From: Thuidium tamariscinum
Lineage: Eukaryota; Streptophyta; Bryopsida; Hypnales; Thuidiaceae
Assembly: GCA_947034885.2 (NCBI GenBank)
Contig: OX344753.2
Span: 25,870,347-25,934,346 of the forward strand
Direction: 5' to 3'
DNA: 64,000 nucleotides
A program made the translations under genes and the position numbers. A model generated the notes under the pieces. The model did not search any database and was not told where the DNA came from. It saw only the letters and a list, made by a program, of their open reading frames with translations. Positions within the stretch are counted from its first letter, which is position 1; each line of letters begins with the position of its first letter. Shown piece by piece: positions 41,148 to 53,963 of the stretch.

Positions 41148-42824
41148 CCTTTGAAGGACCAATGCCTTTTCTCTGCCAAAAAACACTCAAAATTGCCATT
41201 TCTATTGCAGAGAGTGAAAAAAATTTGAAATTACTATTTTAAAATGGCTAACCATAGGATCTTATACTTAATTAGTATGAAATGTGTAGAATAAATTAAA
41301 AAAAATTTGGACCCTACAAATTGCAAGATATTTGTATTTAAAGTTGGAAAAAAAACAAGCTTTTTTTAGTACATTGTGAGATTAGAGATTATGAAACTAG
41401 ATTTTTTGACTTTGAACCTTCTTAACCCCTGACTATCCAATCAACTATGTAAGGTCAATCACAAATTTCAGGCTCATTTCTGTATGGGGAATTAAATCCT
41501 TAGACCATTTTAAAATTTGGAGGGGAGTAGTTTTTATTATAGAAAACTTTCATTTTTCATTGAAAAAATACATATTTGTTTATTGAGAAGTCTTACAGGC
41601 ATATATGTACCACTAGCGGAAAGTAAAGCTTGCCAATTTTCCTTCAATTTTTGGCTTTAAATAGAGCTTAGCCAATTTCACTTGATGTGAGATGTAAGAA
41701 ATTGTACCAATCCATTTGTTTTGAGACTACTCCCAATAGAAAGAGGAAATTGTTTTCATGGTCTTCACCATTGAAAATTTAAACATGTAAGTGTTGATTT
41801 GGGGTTATTTGCGATTTTTACTCATTAAAAATTAATATGTCAACAATTGCAAGAAGGATTGTATAATGAGTTTTATAACATTTTGTGTGAAGTTAAGTTT
41901 TTTGGGAAGTATATTTTAGTATACTAACATTCTTTGTAGTTGTTCATGTCCCTTCCAATCTCCAAAAACTTTTATGTGCAAATTTTTGGAAACATTGTTG
42001 AAAAAGGCAATATATTAAAAATAAAAAATGTTCATTTCTCTTGTTATAATCTCACAACTTCTATGCAATTTCAAACTCAAAACTAGTATGTATATTAATA
42101 ATCAAGGTCTATAAACACTGATATAGTTAGAATTTTGGGAAAAAGAAGCAATTTGTTTCATTGGGGATAATTACAAGCTAGTGTTATTTTTTTGTAATCA
42201 AAACTTACTTAGAAAGGCTTGGACATATAGGGATTAAGCTAATTTTTTGGACTACAAAGATTTGAGCTTTAAATATTTATAGTGGAAAATTCATTTGAGA
42301 GTCTAAGAAAAAAGTTAAAATTCAAAAAAACATATTTTCATTTTAAAAATTATTATTAAGTAGAAGTATATATGAGTTAGAAGGAAAATCTAAACTATAA
42401 ATATTTTAAAGATGGAATTACAATGCACTAGGCCCATAGTTGAGATTGTTCTAGCAAGCAAACCAAACCATGTGGAACTTGTTTTTTCAAAAATTATAAA
42501 AGTTGCATTAAAAATTATTCAAACCAAATGAATCAAAGATTTTGATGTAGACAAAAATATAATCTATAAAGAATTATTTTTAGAAATTCAAAATTTTGAA
42601 TTTTATTTGATGCTTGGTTTCCTCTATTTTGAGCTTATTTTGATATAATTTTTGTACCCAAGAAACAATTATGAAAAAATGATATTCTTATGAAGCTCTA
42701 CAATTTTTATATTTTTTAGAAATAGTTTCAAAAAATCACAAGATAAATTGAGATTGTGGATACCTACACAAAATCCAATGTGTCTCCTAGTTTGTCATGC
42801 CAATGGACAATGATCCTTTAGGGT
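41148..42824. mobile_element. Decayed long-type TTAA-family element interrupted by an 808-bp insert
   Basis: The left end CCTTTGAAGGACCAATG and the right end CAATGATCCTTTAGGG are complementary in part. TTAG stands at both borders (41,144-41,147 and 42,825-42,828), one base from TTAA. The body aligns with 28,623-29,483 and more loosely with 14,205-15,149. It is split at 41,426 by a younger TTAA element. No coding capacity remains. Confidence 0.6.
41426..42233 (+). mobile_element. TTAA-family element, 0.8-kb subtype, nested copy
   Basis: The 808-bp element starts CCCCTGACTATCC and ends TATAGGGA, with TTAA at 41,422-41,425 and 42,234-42,237. The full-length inverted relative is at 36,703-37,505. 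The host repeat without insertion (28,623-29,483) shows one TTAA at the same place, between TTTGAATCAT and ATTGAACTACAAAG, so duplication of TTAA on insertion is directly visible. Confidence 0.8.
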
Positions 42825-42924
42825 TTAGTCCCTTTTCCAAAAATTGTTTTTTGTTGGATTAAACTTGTCTTTGAAAAATAAGTTTTGAGGGATTTCGACT
42901 CCTATTTTTTCAAACACTAAGTTT

Positions 42925-44054
42925 CAAGGTCTTTATCATAAAAAAAAACACTTGGAATTCCCATTTGTATTGTAGAGACTAGAGAATATAAGAATATTAA
43001 ATTTTTTTTCATAATTAACCAGAAGGTCTTGCACTAGATTGGTAAAGAATGTGTTTAAAGGACTTAAATTTTTTTAACCAGATTGTAAATAAATGAAATT
43101 CACAGTGAATAAAATGGATTTCTTACATTGTGTGTGTAACTACATTGTATGTGTACCTACATGCAAATTAAGAATCAAAATTTTGGTTTATCTCATTAAC
43201 CAAAATGAAATGATTCAAAGCTTTTCACGTACATATTATTCTGAAGAATCAATTTCAATTTTTTTACTTTTCTTAAAAGTGATCTTTAAAGAATTTTTTT
43301 GAGCTACCCAAGCTCCCCTAAAATCAAAGAAAATCTCATATTATGCAATAACTTTTTGACCATGTAGTCAAAAATTATGAAAATTGTTGCGCCTTAACCC
43401 CCTAAACACTCAAGCAACCATTTTATGGTTGTTGTTCAACTTCAAGCAAAATTTTCTTGCAGAAAAAATTTCAAATCTTTTATCTTTTCAATTTTGAAAA
43501 AATCAGGTTGCCTTTCAATATTTTTAGTTCAAAACTAAGATTGGTACATTCAAAACAAAAATTATAAGAGAAATAGCACAAAGCATTTAGAATTGCCTAG
43601 TGTTGAAAAACTTACTATTTGGAGAAAGTGTTGATGCTCTCATTACTAGTTCTTTAGCATTTTTCACAATCCAATAGAAACCGCAATTTTGACCAATCAA
43701 AAAAATTCATGTACTAAATATAAAAATTGTATTTTCAGTGAACTTTTGAAGTTTTATCTTCAAAATCTATTTGAAGAGAATTTAAAAATAATTTTATAAT
43801 TTTGACCATATATGTACTTTCTACATTTTGTGCTTCACATTATCTTCTTTGATGCTAATTTCAAAAAAGTTATAAAAGTTATACTTTATAACACATTTGT
43901 GTTTTATACTAACCACTTGGGCTTTTAGGGGTTATAGCTATTCTTTGAGCACATGTTGTGTGAAAACTTCAAAGAAAAAAAGAAAAATTCTCTTTGTAGT
44001 GAGTTATCCAAAGTTGCTATGTTGTCAAAAAAACACAACTTGGTCCTTTAGGGG
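42925..44054. mobile_element. Long-type TTAA-family element interrupted by a 534-bp insert
   Basis: The interior aligns with 14,205-15,149: AATTCCCATTTGTATTGTAGAGA, GAAAATTGTTG.GCCTTAA, TTCAAAGAAAAAAAG, GTAGTGA, AAAAAACACAACTTGG. The right end is CCTTTAGGGG followed by TTAC. The left end is eroded and placed only approximately. A younger TTAA element interrupts it at 43,398. Confidence 0.55.
43398..43931. mobile_element. TTAA-flanked element nested in a relative
   Basis: The 534-bp element starts CCCCCTAAACACTCAAG and ends CTTGGGCTTTTAGGGG. The flanks are TTAA (43,394-43,397) and TTAT (43,932-43,935). In the related uninterrupted element at 14,205-15,149 the same site reads GCCTTAAAGCTA near 15,025; here it reads GCCTTAA, element, TTATAGCTA. 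A 4-bp duplication with one later change explains both. No coding frame. Confidence 0.8.
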
Positions 44055-46239
44055 TTACAAACAAGGCAACTATATTTTGTAGAAATATGCACCAATGAGA
44101 GTAGAAAGCAGACAATTGAAAATAAAATCCATCGTTTGAGGTGCACTACACATACTACTCACTGGTACTATATAACTAAGCCCATAGTACATGGGGCCTA
44201 CGTAGGTAAATTTTGTGAGTTTTCAAAGGGCTATATTTACATAAATTTCTTATTTCCACTTATTTCATGTATCCTATATTTCATTGAAAAAATTTGTACT
44301 AATAATGTATACTTTAATTTTATTGTAAATATAGGAAAGCAACAATTTTTTTCAAACACTTAGAGAGTTCATAGAGAAATTCATCTTTGAAAATTGCACA
44401 TACAAAAAATGATACATAAAAGAAGAAATGGGAAATTCAAGTATCTAATTGCAAAGAGAAACTTCATGTCTACAAAGTAACCCTATCTGGAAAAATTGAA
44501 GCTATAGGTAATCCCAATTTTAAAATAATCTATGCAATCAAAATTCTCCAAACCTATTTTCTTGCCCCAAATCCTAAACTTTGAGCTTCTTCTTAGAAAA
44601 GAAAATCCCTTAGCCTATTTGCATTCTATACCATTATTAGTTTGTAGTCAAGTTCAATGGAAGCAAATAAAATCCTAAATCCAAAAACTTAGCAAGTGTT
44701 GCACCCTTGAATTGCAAGTACCATCATGTCTTCACCTACCTTCTAGTCCATTCCAATTTTCATTCCTAGTCATCCAATGACTATATTCAATATACTAATT
44801 GCAAAATATATATACAACAAACATTAAAGTTTGCCTACAATACTACTTACAAAATTATATAGTAAACGCAATAAAAGCACATCTAAAATTTTTTAATTAA
44901 TTAATTTTTTTGGCTAGGCTATTGTAGAATTTTTTTTAAATCATTATTATTTTCTTACCTTAATTATTTATAATGATCCTAAATCCATTATGATGAAGCT
45001 AGTTTACTTCCAAGCCATGTCTTAAATTTGTGTTACTTTCAATATAATTTGTGTTAAAATTTCGCTCTTGACAATTCAACACAATACAACTTTAAAGAAA
45101 TGGTGATTTGCTCTAATGATTATGTGACTCGTGACAATTATAGCACCTTTTATTTGTTTCAATTCATTTCTCTAAAGTATGCAAGCCAAGTGCACTCCAA
45201 AATAAATAAGTGAATAATCACCAATTATTGTGTGAAGTTAGTCATGGAAGAGAACTTGTGGTTACTTGTTTTTATTGATTTTAATGTAATGCATTTTAAT
45301 TCACATTGGATTATTAGTTGAAAATGAAATATTAATTCTATTTGTCAATATGATGCTTGAGTTATAGATTCTATCAAATAACTCAACAATCTATTTCAAG
45401 ATGTAGTGATGCAAGAAATTCTCTAAAATAGAGTTGTCAAGTGAATGCATACTAGGGGGACATAAATTTCGTGTTCTATTGTATGAAAAGTGGCAATTTT
45501 GGGAATTTAAGAAAATCATAGACAAATATAGAGAATCAATCTTTGTCTAAAATTAATCTTAAGTGATTTTCTACTGTTAAACTTGTATTACCATCACCAA
45601 AATTTCATAAAAATATTGATAAAAATACACTGATAAATACATTACATTCTATAAAAATATTCTTAATGGATCCTATAGCAAAAGTAAATTCTATTCTCTA
45701 TGAGAAGGAAGATTCTTCATAGAATTTTGCATAATAAATTTGTTAGGTTTTCAAACATGACAAAAATAGAGTCCCCCCTAATTAGATATATTTGAATCTT
45801 TTGACTTTCTTAAATTTAATTTGTATTAATCTAAAATTTAATTTTTGTTGTTCCTATATTATAAAACATTGTTTTGATGTTTCTTTTAAGGATTTGCTTG
45901 AAAAGAAACTTCTTGAGTGAGATTTTGATGAATTTATATATTTAAAATTAAATAAGGAAAATTTTTACAATCAAAATTTTTAATACAAACAGGTCACTTT
46001 AATATTCAATGGGAGTTTTGAAATTTATATTCTTTAAGAAAAAATAAATTTAACAAAATAAATTCAATTTTCACAATGTTAATTTAGTAAATTTTAAAAG
46101 TAGTTAAGCACCCAATTATACATTTGCATTGTTTTTCCCAAGCTTTGTCTATTTTTGAAATATAAATCATAAATAAACCATATTTATACACAATATTAAA
46201 AATGCTTTTTAAGAATTGGTGGTTGATTTTGGTGTAACA
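44055..46239. other. AT-rich intergenic DNA, no gene seen
   Basis: Only short, Tyr/Phe/Ile/Lys-rich frames. No terminal repeats or hairpins stood out. Confidence 0.5.
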
Positions 46240-46870
46240 AGTAGTGTACTGGACTTGTCTTTCATTGTCACTTTTTAAGCCTAAAGTTGATCAACTTGAA
46301 ATTTCCTTGAAGATGGATGTTTTTATAGTTATAAGATCTCTTGCTCTTAAAAGTATAGAAAATAATTTTATATTCAAAATTTTATTTTTAAAAATTTGTC
46401 ACACATCAAATATAGGATTTTTTTTAATATGGCATGAGCCTCCAAAATTAATGATTTAGATTTGAAATTTCTATAGTCTATTTGCATAGTAGTAGATATG
46501 TTCCTATTAAGGAGCATCTAAAATATATTGTTTTATATCCTTAACATTTATGCTAATAGGACTTTCTTGTGCATGCATTTTTGTTGAAAATTAAAGATGG
46601 TTTTAAGATCATTCTTTTGGTGAAATTTCTTCACCATGAAGTCTTCTTAAATGGTCAATTTTTATTTTCTTTATAAACTTTTTTCATTTTTTTAACAAAT
46701 TAAAACGTCTAATTAGTGCCTATTTTCTTGGGATTTTAGACATTTTTAGTTATCATACTACAAGATTTTCTATGTTTTTTCTTCCTAGGATAATTTTTTG
46801 TTTCATGTATATATGTTGGTCATATTTTAATATTTAGAAATAATGTTTTTCTAATTTTATATTGTCTCCC
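46240..46870 (+). repeat. Dispersed repeat, copy 2 (partner 1,150-1,800)
   Basis: Same-order blocks shared with 1,150-1,800, including AAATTTGTCACA, TTAATGAT.TAGAT, GTCTATTTGCATAGTAG, TAAAGATG.TTTTAAGATCATT and AAATGGTCAATTTTTA. Heavily diverged; no terminal structure. Confidence 0.6.
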
Positions 46871-47819
46871 TTGAAAGATTAGAAACTACAATAATGCTAC
46901 AAAATTAGCCATCTTTTCTTGCAACTACCCTAGTGCACAAAGGAAAATGATTGTGGAAATTAGTAATTAACTATTTATTCATTGACAACCACAAATAACA
47001 AGTTGATATGGAACTAATAGTGTATACTAGAGAAACAAAATAATTCATAATTTATTGTTTTTAATTAAGAATTTTAATAAAAATAAATTATAAGAATATA
47101 ACTCATTGGATGATTTTGATAACTCCACATAAATTACTTGTTGTTTGAAGAAGTGCAAGGAAAAATTTCTTTACAATGCTTCTAGATTTGTATCAATAAG
47201 ATTGTGAAAAATCTCATCTTACTTCTGATAAATATATAACATATTTACAATCTCCTATAATAATTTTGGTATCACTAAGATCTTCAAGATACTCCTAAAA
47301 GCTTTATAAATAGTTTTGAATAGTAGTCAAGTAATGTATTTTAGAAGACACCTAAATATCATACACATGCCAAAATTTGTAAGGAAGTTTGACTTTTACT
47401 TTAGTCAAAAGTATGTGGCTCAAAATTTAGTGTTTTGTATATGTTTGCTAAAAGTGTATGGTCCACTTTGGCCTAAATACCATATGTGGTGATAAGCGTT
47501 GGCAAATAATTTTTCTAAAATAATTTTTTAAAATTGTTTTAGAAAATCATTTTTTGAAGGATTTTTATGTGAACAAAAATAAATTTTTCTATTTTTAGAT
47601 TTATGACAAACTACATTTTCCAACTTTAATCAATTATTTGGCATAAAATGTTACACTTAACAACCAAATACAATACACATTTTCATTGTATATGAGAGGT
47701 GCATTCTAATGTGGCCCTGCACTTTGGAAATAAATGTCTCACTTTGACTTAGTTACAACAATGCTAGCATGCAAGCATATGAGCCTTAAGCATTTGTATA
47801 AGTAGATATCCTACAATCA
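46871..47819. other. AT-rich intergenic DNA, nothing recognised
   Basis: No coding frame or element terminus recognised up to the TTAA at 47,820. Confidence 0.45.
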
Positions 47820-47823
47820 TTAA

Positions 47824-48386
47824 TCCTTAAAGATTGGAGGCATATTTCACATAGAAATTGTGAAAAATTGCTACTATCTTTGGTAGTGAAAAAAATTGAA
47901 AAAAAGAGTTGTTTTTTAAGATTCAACCAAACAAATCTAAACTAGCCTACTATAGGAATGTATGGAAAAAATTTCAAAAACTTTGACTGTACGGATTAAA
48001 AGATTATAACGTTCAAAGTTAGAAGATTTTTTTTTTGACCTTGCCTGATAGGGACAACAACCTTTAATTTCTTCTAGGATGAAATTTTTACATTGCATAT
48101 GTTATTTTTTTTACATTTTCACCTTACATCATCTAAAGTACATACCTGCCAAATTTCAAAAGTAATGAAGGAGTTTTGCAAAAACTGCCCAAATTGCTTA
48201 GAAAGTTCATGGGAGCAAATTTTTTGATTCGGGCACCTAATCGGAAAAAAAAATTAGATTTTCATTAAGGGGGTACATGTTTACACATTATCTCCAAATT
48301 TCAAGAGCATCCGACTCAAAATGACTTTTTATGAACCTACTTGAAATTTCTTGCATATATTCAATGGTCATGTGGTCCTTTAGGGA
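47824..48386. mobile_element. Probable decayed TTAA-family element
   Basis: The left end TCCTTAAAGATTGGAGG follows TTAA (47,820-47,823). The right end is GGTCCTTTAGGGA, then TGAC. The interior resembles the long type in places (AGGAATGTATGGAAAAAATTTC against the 14.3-kb copy, GATTATAACGTTCAAAGTT). Length about 563 bp. The right target copy is not intact, so confidence is moderate. Confidence 0.5.
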
Positions 48387-50304
48387 TGACAAGTCCTTAT
48401 AACATAGGTATTCTATAATCATGAAAGTTTTTATAATATAGACACCTATTACAAATATTCTTTTAGGCTTATGTGTTCATGATCCTCAATTCATATAATA
48501 GCAACTTTTGCTTAGCTCATATACATTTTCATGAAGAGTATATGGCTTGCTATCACAAAATCATATGACAAATGTTGACAATTCCTTCAATATGATTTTA
48601 AATTTATAATTGTAACAACACTAAGGAAATTGCGTGAGGATTGGAATACTTTAATCTAATCTTTAATCTTTAAAGGCCTAAGGCCTTAGGGTTTTAAAAA
48701 CATCAATGCTTTTAAAGTGCTATAGGTCTAAATGTCATTAAGATATGGAAATCTATACCATACAATCTTGCAGTGTATGTGGTGTAAATGACTTAAATCA
48801 AGTTTGGAGTCATTTGGCCATATAGATTGCAAGATCATAATGTTTAAGTGTTGAAAATGATGTTGAAATTTTCCTGAAAGTACATTTGGAGGTCAAATTT
48901 AATCTCTAAGACCACTCAAATGAAAACTTTAAACTATAAAGTGCTTTAAAACTAGAATATAAATACATTGGTAAAAGAAAATATCATTTATCAACTCATT
49001 GTCATTGTATCTAAAAAATGGATTTGAAATGTCAAGGAATAGTTACAAAAAATACATCTAGAGTTGATTAACCTCTTTCTACTAAAACGCCTCTTAGTTG
49101 CACATACTTAAAACTTCTTGTATTGATATGAATTTCTTAACCACACAAACTAGTCTAATATGTGCAACTTTCCTAAAAAGAATGATTAGAAATGGACATT
49201 GGATGAAGAAGAAATAAGCCCCAAGAGTTTATTGAAATCCAAAAATGTTTGAATTTTGAACTTCAAATTGCTCTGAAACATTCAAAACAATTTGGATTGA
49301 CATCAAATTTTTTCTACAATAACTAGATTTCAAGGTCACCATAACTTTAAAATTTTTGATTGAAAACTAATAATGGACAAAGAAGACACAAGCCTTTGAA
49401 GTTGTAGCCATCGAAATGAAGTTTGGTGAACTCAAATTGAACCCATAAACTTTGAATGGCTTCAAAAAATCAATGCATCTTGGATTGACCTCAAAACTTT
49501 TACCACAAAAACTAGAAGAAAGAATACAAATATACCAATGAGGTTTATTGAATTTTGACATAGGATGCAAAAGTTACAACACCTTGAATAGGACTTTTAG
49601 ACTATATGTGAGACACTTTCTATTGTTTTAATTTATTTTCTATAATATGTTTCAACACTACTAGTGTGATTTCTTGATAATCATCAAATGAATTTGGGCA
49701 TCATCCATGTGACACTTTTAGAACTTTACACCTTGCATCTTTGAAAATTTATGATCAATTAACAATGTGCCCAAAAATTATGGAACCACTTACATTTTGA
49801 TTTATAGCCCCTTCACTAATGCATGGGTCAATGCACAAAAAACGTTGTTAGCTTTTTAGAGCATATCAATCATGCCACAGAGTATATTAATACAATTTTT
49901 ATTGTCATTACCATACATATTTATGTTATGTATTTAACTCTTAAATGTCAAGGCAAACATTTTGTATCCAATGAATGACAAAGAATCTTCCCTTGTAAAA
50001 GAGAAGTGCAACTATCCATCCTTGGTATTAGGCATTAGATGTTTTATGGGAGATTAAAAGGCTATTTTTTAATATTATAATCTGACGTGGTAGTCTCTCG
50101 ACCACATCAGATCGCAGATGTGGCAGTTCCCAACAACGTTCCCACAGTTGGGAACTTGTAGTCTTCTAAACTACAAAAAAAACATCTAATGGGTGAAAAG
50201 GGGAGATCTTCTTGAGGACTTTAACTTCTAATGAATATATCAAAGTAGATGATGTCACATGTTACCAAAATGCACAATTCTCATGGCCACCAATCCGTCT
50301 TTCA
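48387..50304. other. AT-rich intergenic DNA with a palindromic GACGTGG segment
   Basis: No gene. Between about 50,088 and 50,165, ATCTGACGTGGT pairs with ACCACATCAGAT and GTTCCCAAC pairs with GTTGGGAAC. Similar CTGATGTGGC/GCCACATCAG pairing lies in the element at 59,192-59,449, and a looser relative is near 2,505-2,580, so a small repeat family is likely. Confidence 0.5.
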
Positions 50305-50345
50305 AGGGTCATCCTTGAAGTGCTCCGACGTCCACTTTCTAGATG
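50305..50345 (+). repeat. Left-end fragment related to the 39,152 MITE
   Basis: CTTGAAGTGCTCCGACGTCC followed by a TTCTAGATGATG-like stretch matches the first 40 bases of the element at 39,152 with few changes. The opposite end was not found, so this copy is truncated or decayed. Confidence 0.7.
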
Positions 50346-50849
50346 ATGTACAAAATCAAAATCAAATTTCTTTCTCATTATAGCTTGGATGAAAGTCATC
50401 CTAATTTTTGGAGAAACTTTATGAAGTTGTGGTCGTAAGAAGGGTTGGATTCGGTGTTATTAGATCACATATTTTTCTAAAATTACAAATAAGGAAGTAT
50501 GTCAAGCGGTTGATTTGCATTGACTCTAGTTCAAACTTAGAATTGCAAAAATGAGGTATATAGAATCAAAGAATATAAAATTCCAAAAAGTCACCATGCT
50601 AAGAAAACCTTATTTCAAATCCTTTCCAACAAAATTCACTCAAAAAATGACAATATTTTGCTTGTAATTGAATTTTGAAGGAATTTTGTTTCAAAATTTA
50701 TAGAAAATTATTGATGATAGCATTGGTGAATTTAACCTTATAGAACATGGATAGAATCTACTGAAACTCAAACTCTTCAACTTTTACTAGCATCTCAATT
50801 CCAAAATATTCTTCCACATAGTACTTTATAATGATTTTTTTTTCTGAAA

Positions 50850-51198
50850 TCGTAGATGAGTCTGGGCGCTTAGTTAGGGTTTACCAATTCTAGCAAATTA
50901 AGTTACAGGACAATGGACTTCGAATCCCATTCCAGAAACTGTCTTCCTTAAGTGATTTGCAACGTAGTCGAAGCTTGGATCTGGGGAGAAGGCCAAGCGC
51001 GGTTCTTGTGTTGTGATTGCAATGTGTGTTGGATCGCGCGGGAATGTTGCACATTACGACTGCGAAGCATTTCCACTAAGGTTTCGGTAGAGCTGCTGCT
51101 GAGTTCTTGAGGCTGCGGATCGAGGGAATGGTTAGGGTTTTTGCGAGGAGCAGAGCATTGTAGGGAAGAGTAGCGGTGAGAGACGGAGAGGGAGAGAG
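50850..51198 (+). promoter_or_regulatory. Promoter and 5' UTR of COG3
   Basis: Composition switches from AT-rich to GC-richer at about 50,930. TTAGGGTTT (complement AAACCCTAA, the telo-box of many plant housekeeping promoters) occurs at about 50,874 and again near 51,131. A purine-rich GAGAGGGAGAGAG leader runs straight into the ATG. No TATA box could be fixed. The long minus-strand frame across 50,948-51,598 is an antisense shadow of the coding exon. Confidence 0.55.
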
Positions 51199-53963
51199 AT
51201 GGCGACAGCGATAGGGATGGAACGGAGGGGTTCGAATGCGTCTCAGTTGCCGCAGGCGGCGAGACCTGTGGCGGTGTCGTCCGGGTACAAGTTTGCGACT
51301 GCATGGGAGCAGAACGCTCCATTGACGGAGCAGCAGCAGGCGGCTGTTGCAGCGCTCGCTCATAGCGCCGCGGAGAGGCCAATGCCGGCTCATGTTGCCG
51401 CCTCGGTGCAGCAGCCGAGTCAGCGGCCGCCGGTGGTGCCCGTGTCGGATCCCGAAACGAGGGCGAGCGAGCAGGTGGAGCTGAATAGCCAGCACCAGTT
51501 TTACAAGTGGTACACTGATCTGGAGTCGGCGATGAAGTCCGAGACGGAGGAGAAGTACCGGCAGTATGTGAACACGCTAACGGGGCATTTGTCGACATGC
51601 GACGAAATTGTGGAGCATCTAGACGGAACCCTAGCCCGGTTCGATGACTTGCAAGCGCAGCATCAGGCCGTGGCGACGAAGACGAAGATGCTGCACGATG
51701 CGTGCGAGCGGCTTGTGATGGAGAAGGAGCGGTTGATTGAGTTTGCGGATGCGCTGAGAACGAAGCTGAATTTCTTTGACGAGCTGGAGACTATTTCCAC
51801 TCAGTTCCATGCGCCGACAATGAGTGCTGGAAGCAGTCACTTCCTTCCTTTGTTGAAGCGCCTAGATGAATGCATTTCCTATGTGACAAATACTCCTCAG
51901 TATGCCGACTCCAGCGTCTACCTTGTTAAATTCAAGCAACTGCAGTCACGGGCCTTGGGAATGGTTCGGACGCACGTGCTCAACGTGTTGAGGAATGCGT
52001 CGTTACAAGTGCAGGCTGCCGTGAAAGAGAATTCTACCTTGGGCGGGAGTGGCAAAATTGCTATTACCGAGGGTGCCGAGACTTCAGTGCTGTATGTGAG
52101 ATTCAAAGCGGCGGCGAGTGATCTGAAGACTCTGATGCAGGAGCTTGAAAACAGGTCATCTCGGAAGGAGTATAGTCAGGTCCTTGCGGATCTGACTGCG
52201 TTGTATTGCGAGCAACGCCTTGGTTTAGTTCAGGGTGTCGTCTCTTCCCGAATTGCCGACTACGCTAAACGAGAGGCCCTCCCATCTTTGACAAGATCGG
52301 GCTGTGCATATCTGGGTCAGGTATGTTCGCTCCGATCCGAGATCTAAATTGACGCATCCTATTGAATCACCATAAGAACGTCTTACTCTACTGATTGGTG
52401 CAGGCAATTTAGCACAGCACAAGTAAGAGTGTCGTCGTTTGTGTTTGTAGACTCGAAAATACTCTAGCTTGTCACATGTTATGCTTTTTGAATGCAAGCT
52501 GACATACTTACAGTTCTTTCCAAATCTTTTAGGGTTTTTTGAACTTTCAGGTAAGGGGACTCCTGTTTTATATGTCTTGGTTGGAGTATTTCCGCTGTTT
52601 TCAATGTTCAGTGACAGTTTGGTAATGGTGGACCACTACGTGCTTGGGAGATTTCTTATCTGGTGGATGCCGAGTTAGTTTAATGCAACGCCAATCTTTA
52701 TCAGTGTTTTGTTGTTGTTACCTGCAGGTCTGTCAACTGGAGCATCAGTTGTTTGACCACTTCTTTCCAGTCTCGTCTTCGGATCCCTTAAACCTTGCTC
52801 CATTGCTGGATCCCTTGTGCACTACTCTTTATGACACCTTACGGGCTCGCTTCATACATGAAGCAGATCTAGATCTGCTTTGTGAGCTGGTTGATATATT
52901 GAAAGGCGAAGTGATGGATGAACAACTAGGGAGACGACGGGAGTCTGTCGCGGGGTTGCACCCTACAATATTGAAAACTTTGGCTGATGTACAGGAGAGG
53001 CTCATTTTCCGTGCACAAACCCACATGCGAGATGAAATTGCAAATTATTTGCCGTCTTCCGAGGATTTAGATTACCCGGCGAAGTTGGAGGAGGCAGCTA
53101 CAGCTGCTGTTGGAAGTGAAGAGGAGGGTAGAGACTCTTACTCTACTTGGTACCCGCCCCTGGAGAAAACACTTTCTTGTCTTTCTAAGCTGTACCGGTG
53201 TTTAGAACCGACGATTTTTACGGGTCTCGCTCAAGATGCAATCAACATGTGCTCGACCTCCATTCAAAGATCGGGCAAGCTGATAGAGAGGCGAGCTTCG
53301 CAAATGGATGGACAACTTTTCCTCATTAAGCATCTTTTAATACTTCGTGAGCAGATCGCTCCTTTTGACATCGACTTTTCAGTAACGCACAAGGAACTTG
53401 ATTTCACACACTTGCTGGAACACCTGCGCCGAGTTTTGCGAGGGCAGTCCTCACTTTGGAGCAGTCAATCCCTTGCTCGGACATTTTCACCCAGGGTTAT
53501 GGACTACCAAATTGATGCGAAGAAAGATCTGGAAAAGAATCTAAAGCTGACATGTGAGCAGTTTATTATGTTGGTCACAAAGATCACAATTGAGCCTTTA
53601 CTTTCGTTTATGACCAAGGTCACAGCTGTTAAGGTGGCTACACGAAGTCGTCCCAGCGATGCTGAATTACCCAAAGCCTTGAAAGAGCAAGCTTTCGCCA
53701 CCCCAGACAAGTTGGCTGAAATGGTGACTAATGTCCAAGAAGTTGTGAAGAAGCAACTGCCGGAGATAGTGTCAAGAATGGGTTTGTATCTACAGACCTC
53801 CTCAACTAGGGCGATTCTTTTCAAGCCCATCAAGTCCAACATCTTGGAGGCACACGGACAAGTGTTGTCCCTTTTAGATTCTGACTATACTCCAGCTGAA
53901 GCAGCACAGGTCCCCATTATGAATCTTTCTGATTTGCAGTCATTTCTTGATGGCTTGTGTTGA
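51199..53963 (+). CDS. COG3: Conserved oligomeric Golgi complex subunit 3 (COG3)
   Basis: COG3 (Sec34) is a lobe A subunit of the eight-subunit COG tether, which catches vesicles returning to and moving within the Golgi and so keeps glycosylation enzymes in place. Two coding exons, 51,199-52,320 (374 codons) and 52,728-53,963 (411 codons plus TGA), are joined by a phase-0 GT-AG intron of 407 bp (CAG/GTATGT ... CTGCAG/GTC). The product is 785 aa, essentially the length of other plant COG3 proteins. Seen: plant N-terminal [20 protein letters not shown] (residues 30-49); a Sec34-type helical region from about 100 to 260 with [38 protein letters not shown] and [33 protein letters not shown] across the splice; and [57 protein letters not shown] and [15 protein letters not shown] in exon 2. 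The start has a strong context (GAGATGGCG). It is a soluble peripheral protein with no signal peptide or membrane span. The N-terminal 100 residues are Ala/Gln-rich and the most variable part. Confidence 0.97.

Noticed and set aside
28572-44058. TTAA target read instead as TWA (PIF/Harbinger) or TA (mariner).
   Set aside because: TWA gives terminal repeats offset by one base. TA fails to explain conservation of the outer T and A. The two empty sites show one TTAA becoming two.
50948-51598. A 216-aa Pro/Ser-rich minus-strand frame at the start of COG3.
   Set aside because: It is antisense to the GC-rich, Ala-coding first exon and has no recognisable domain.
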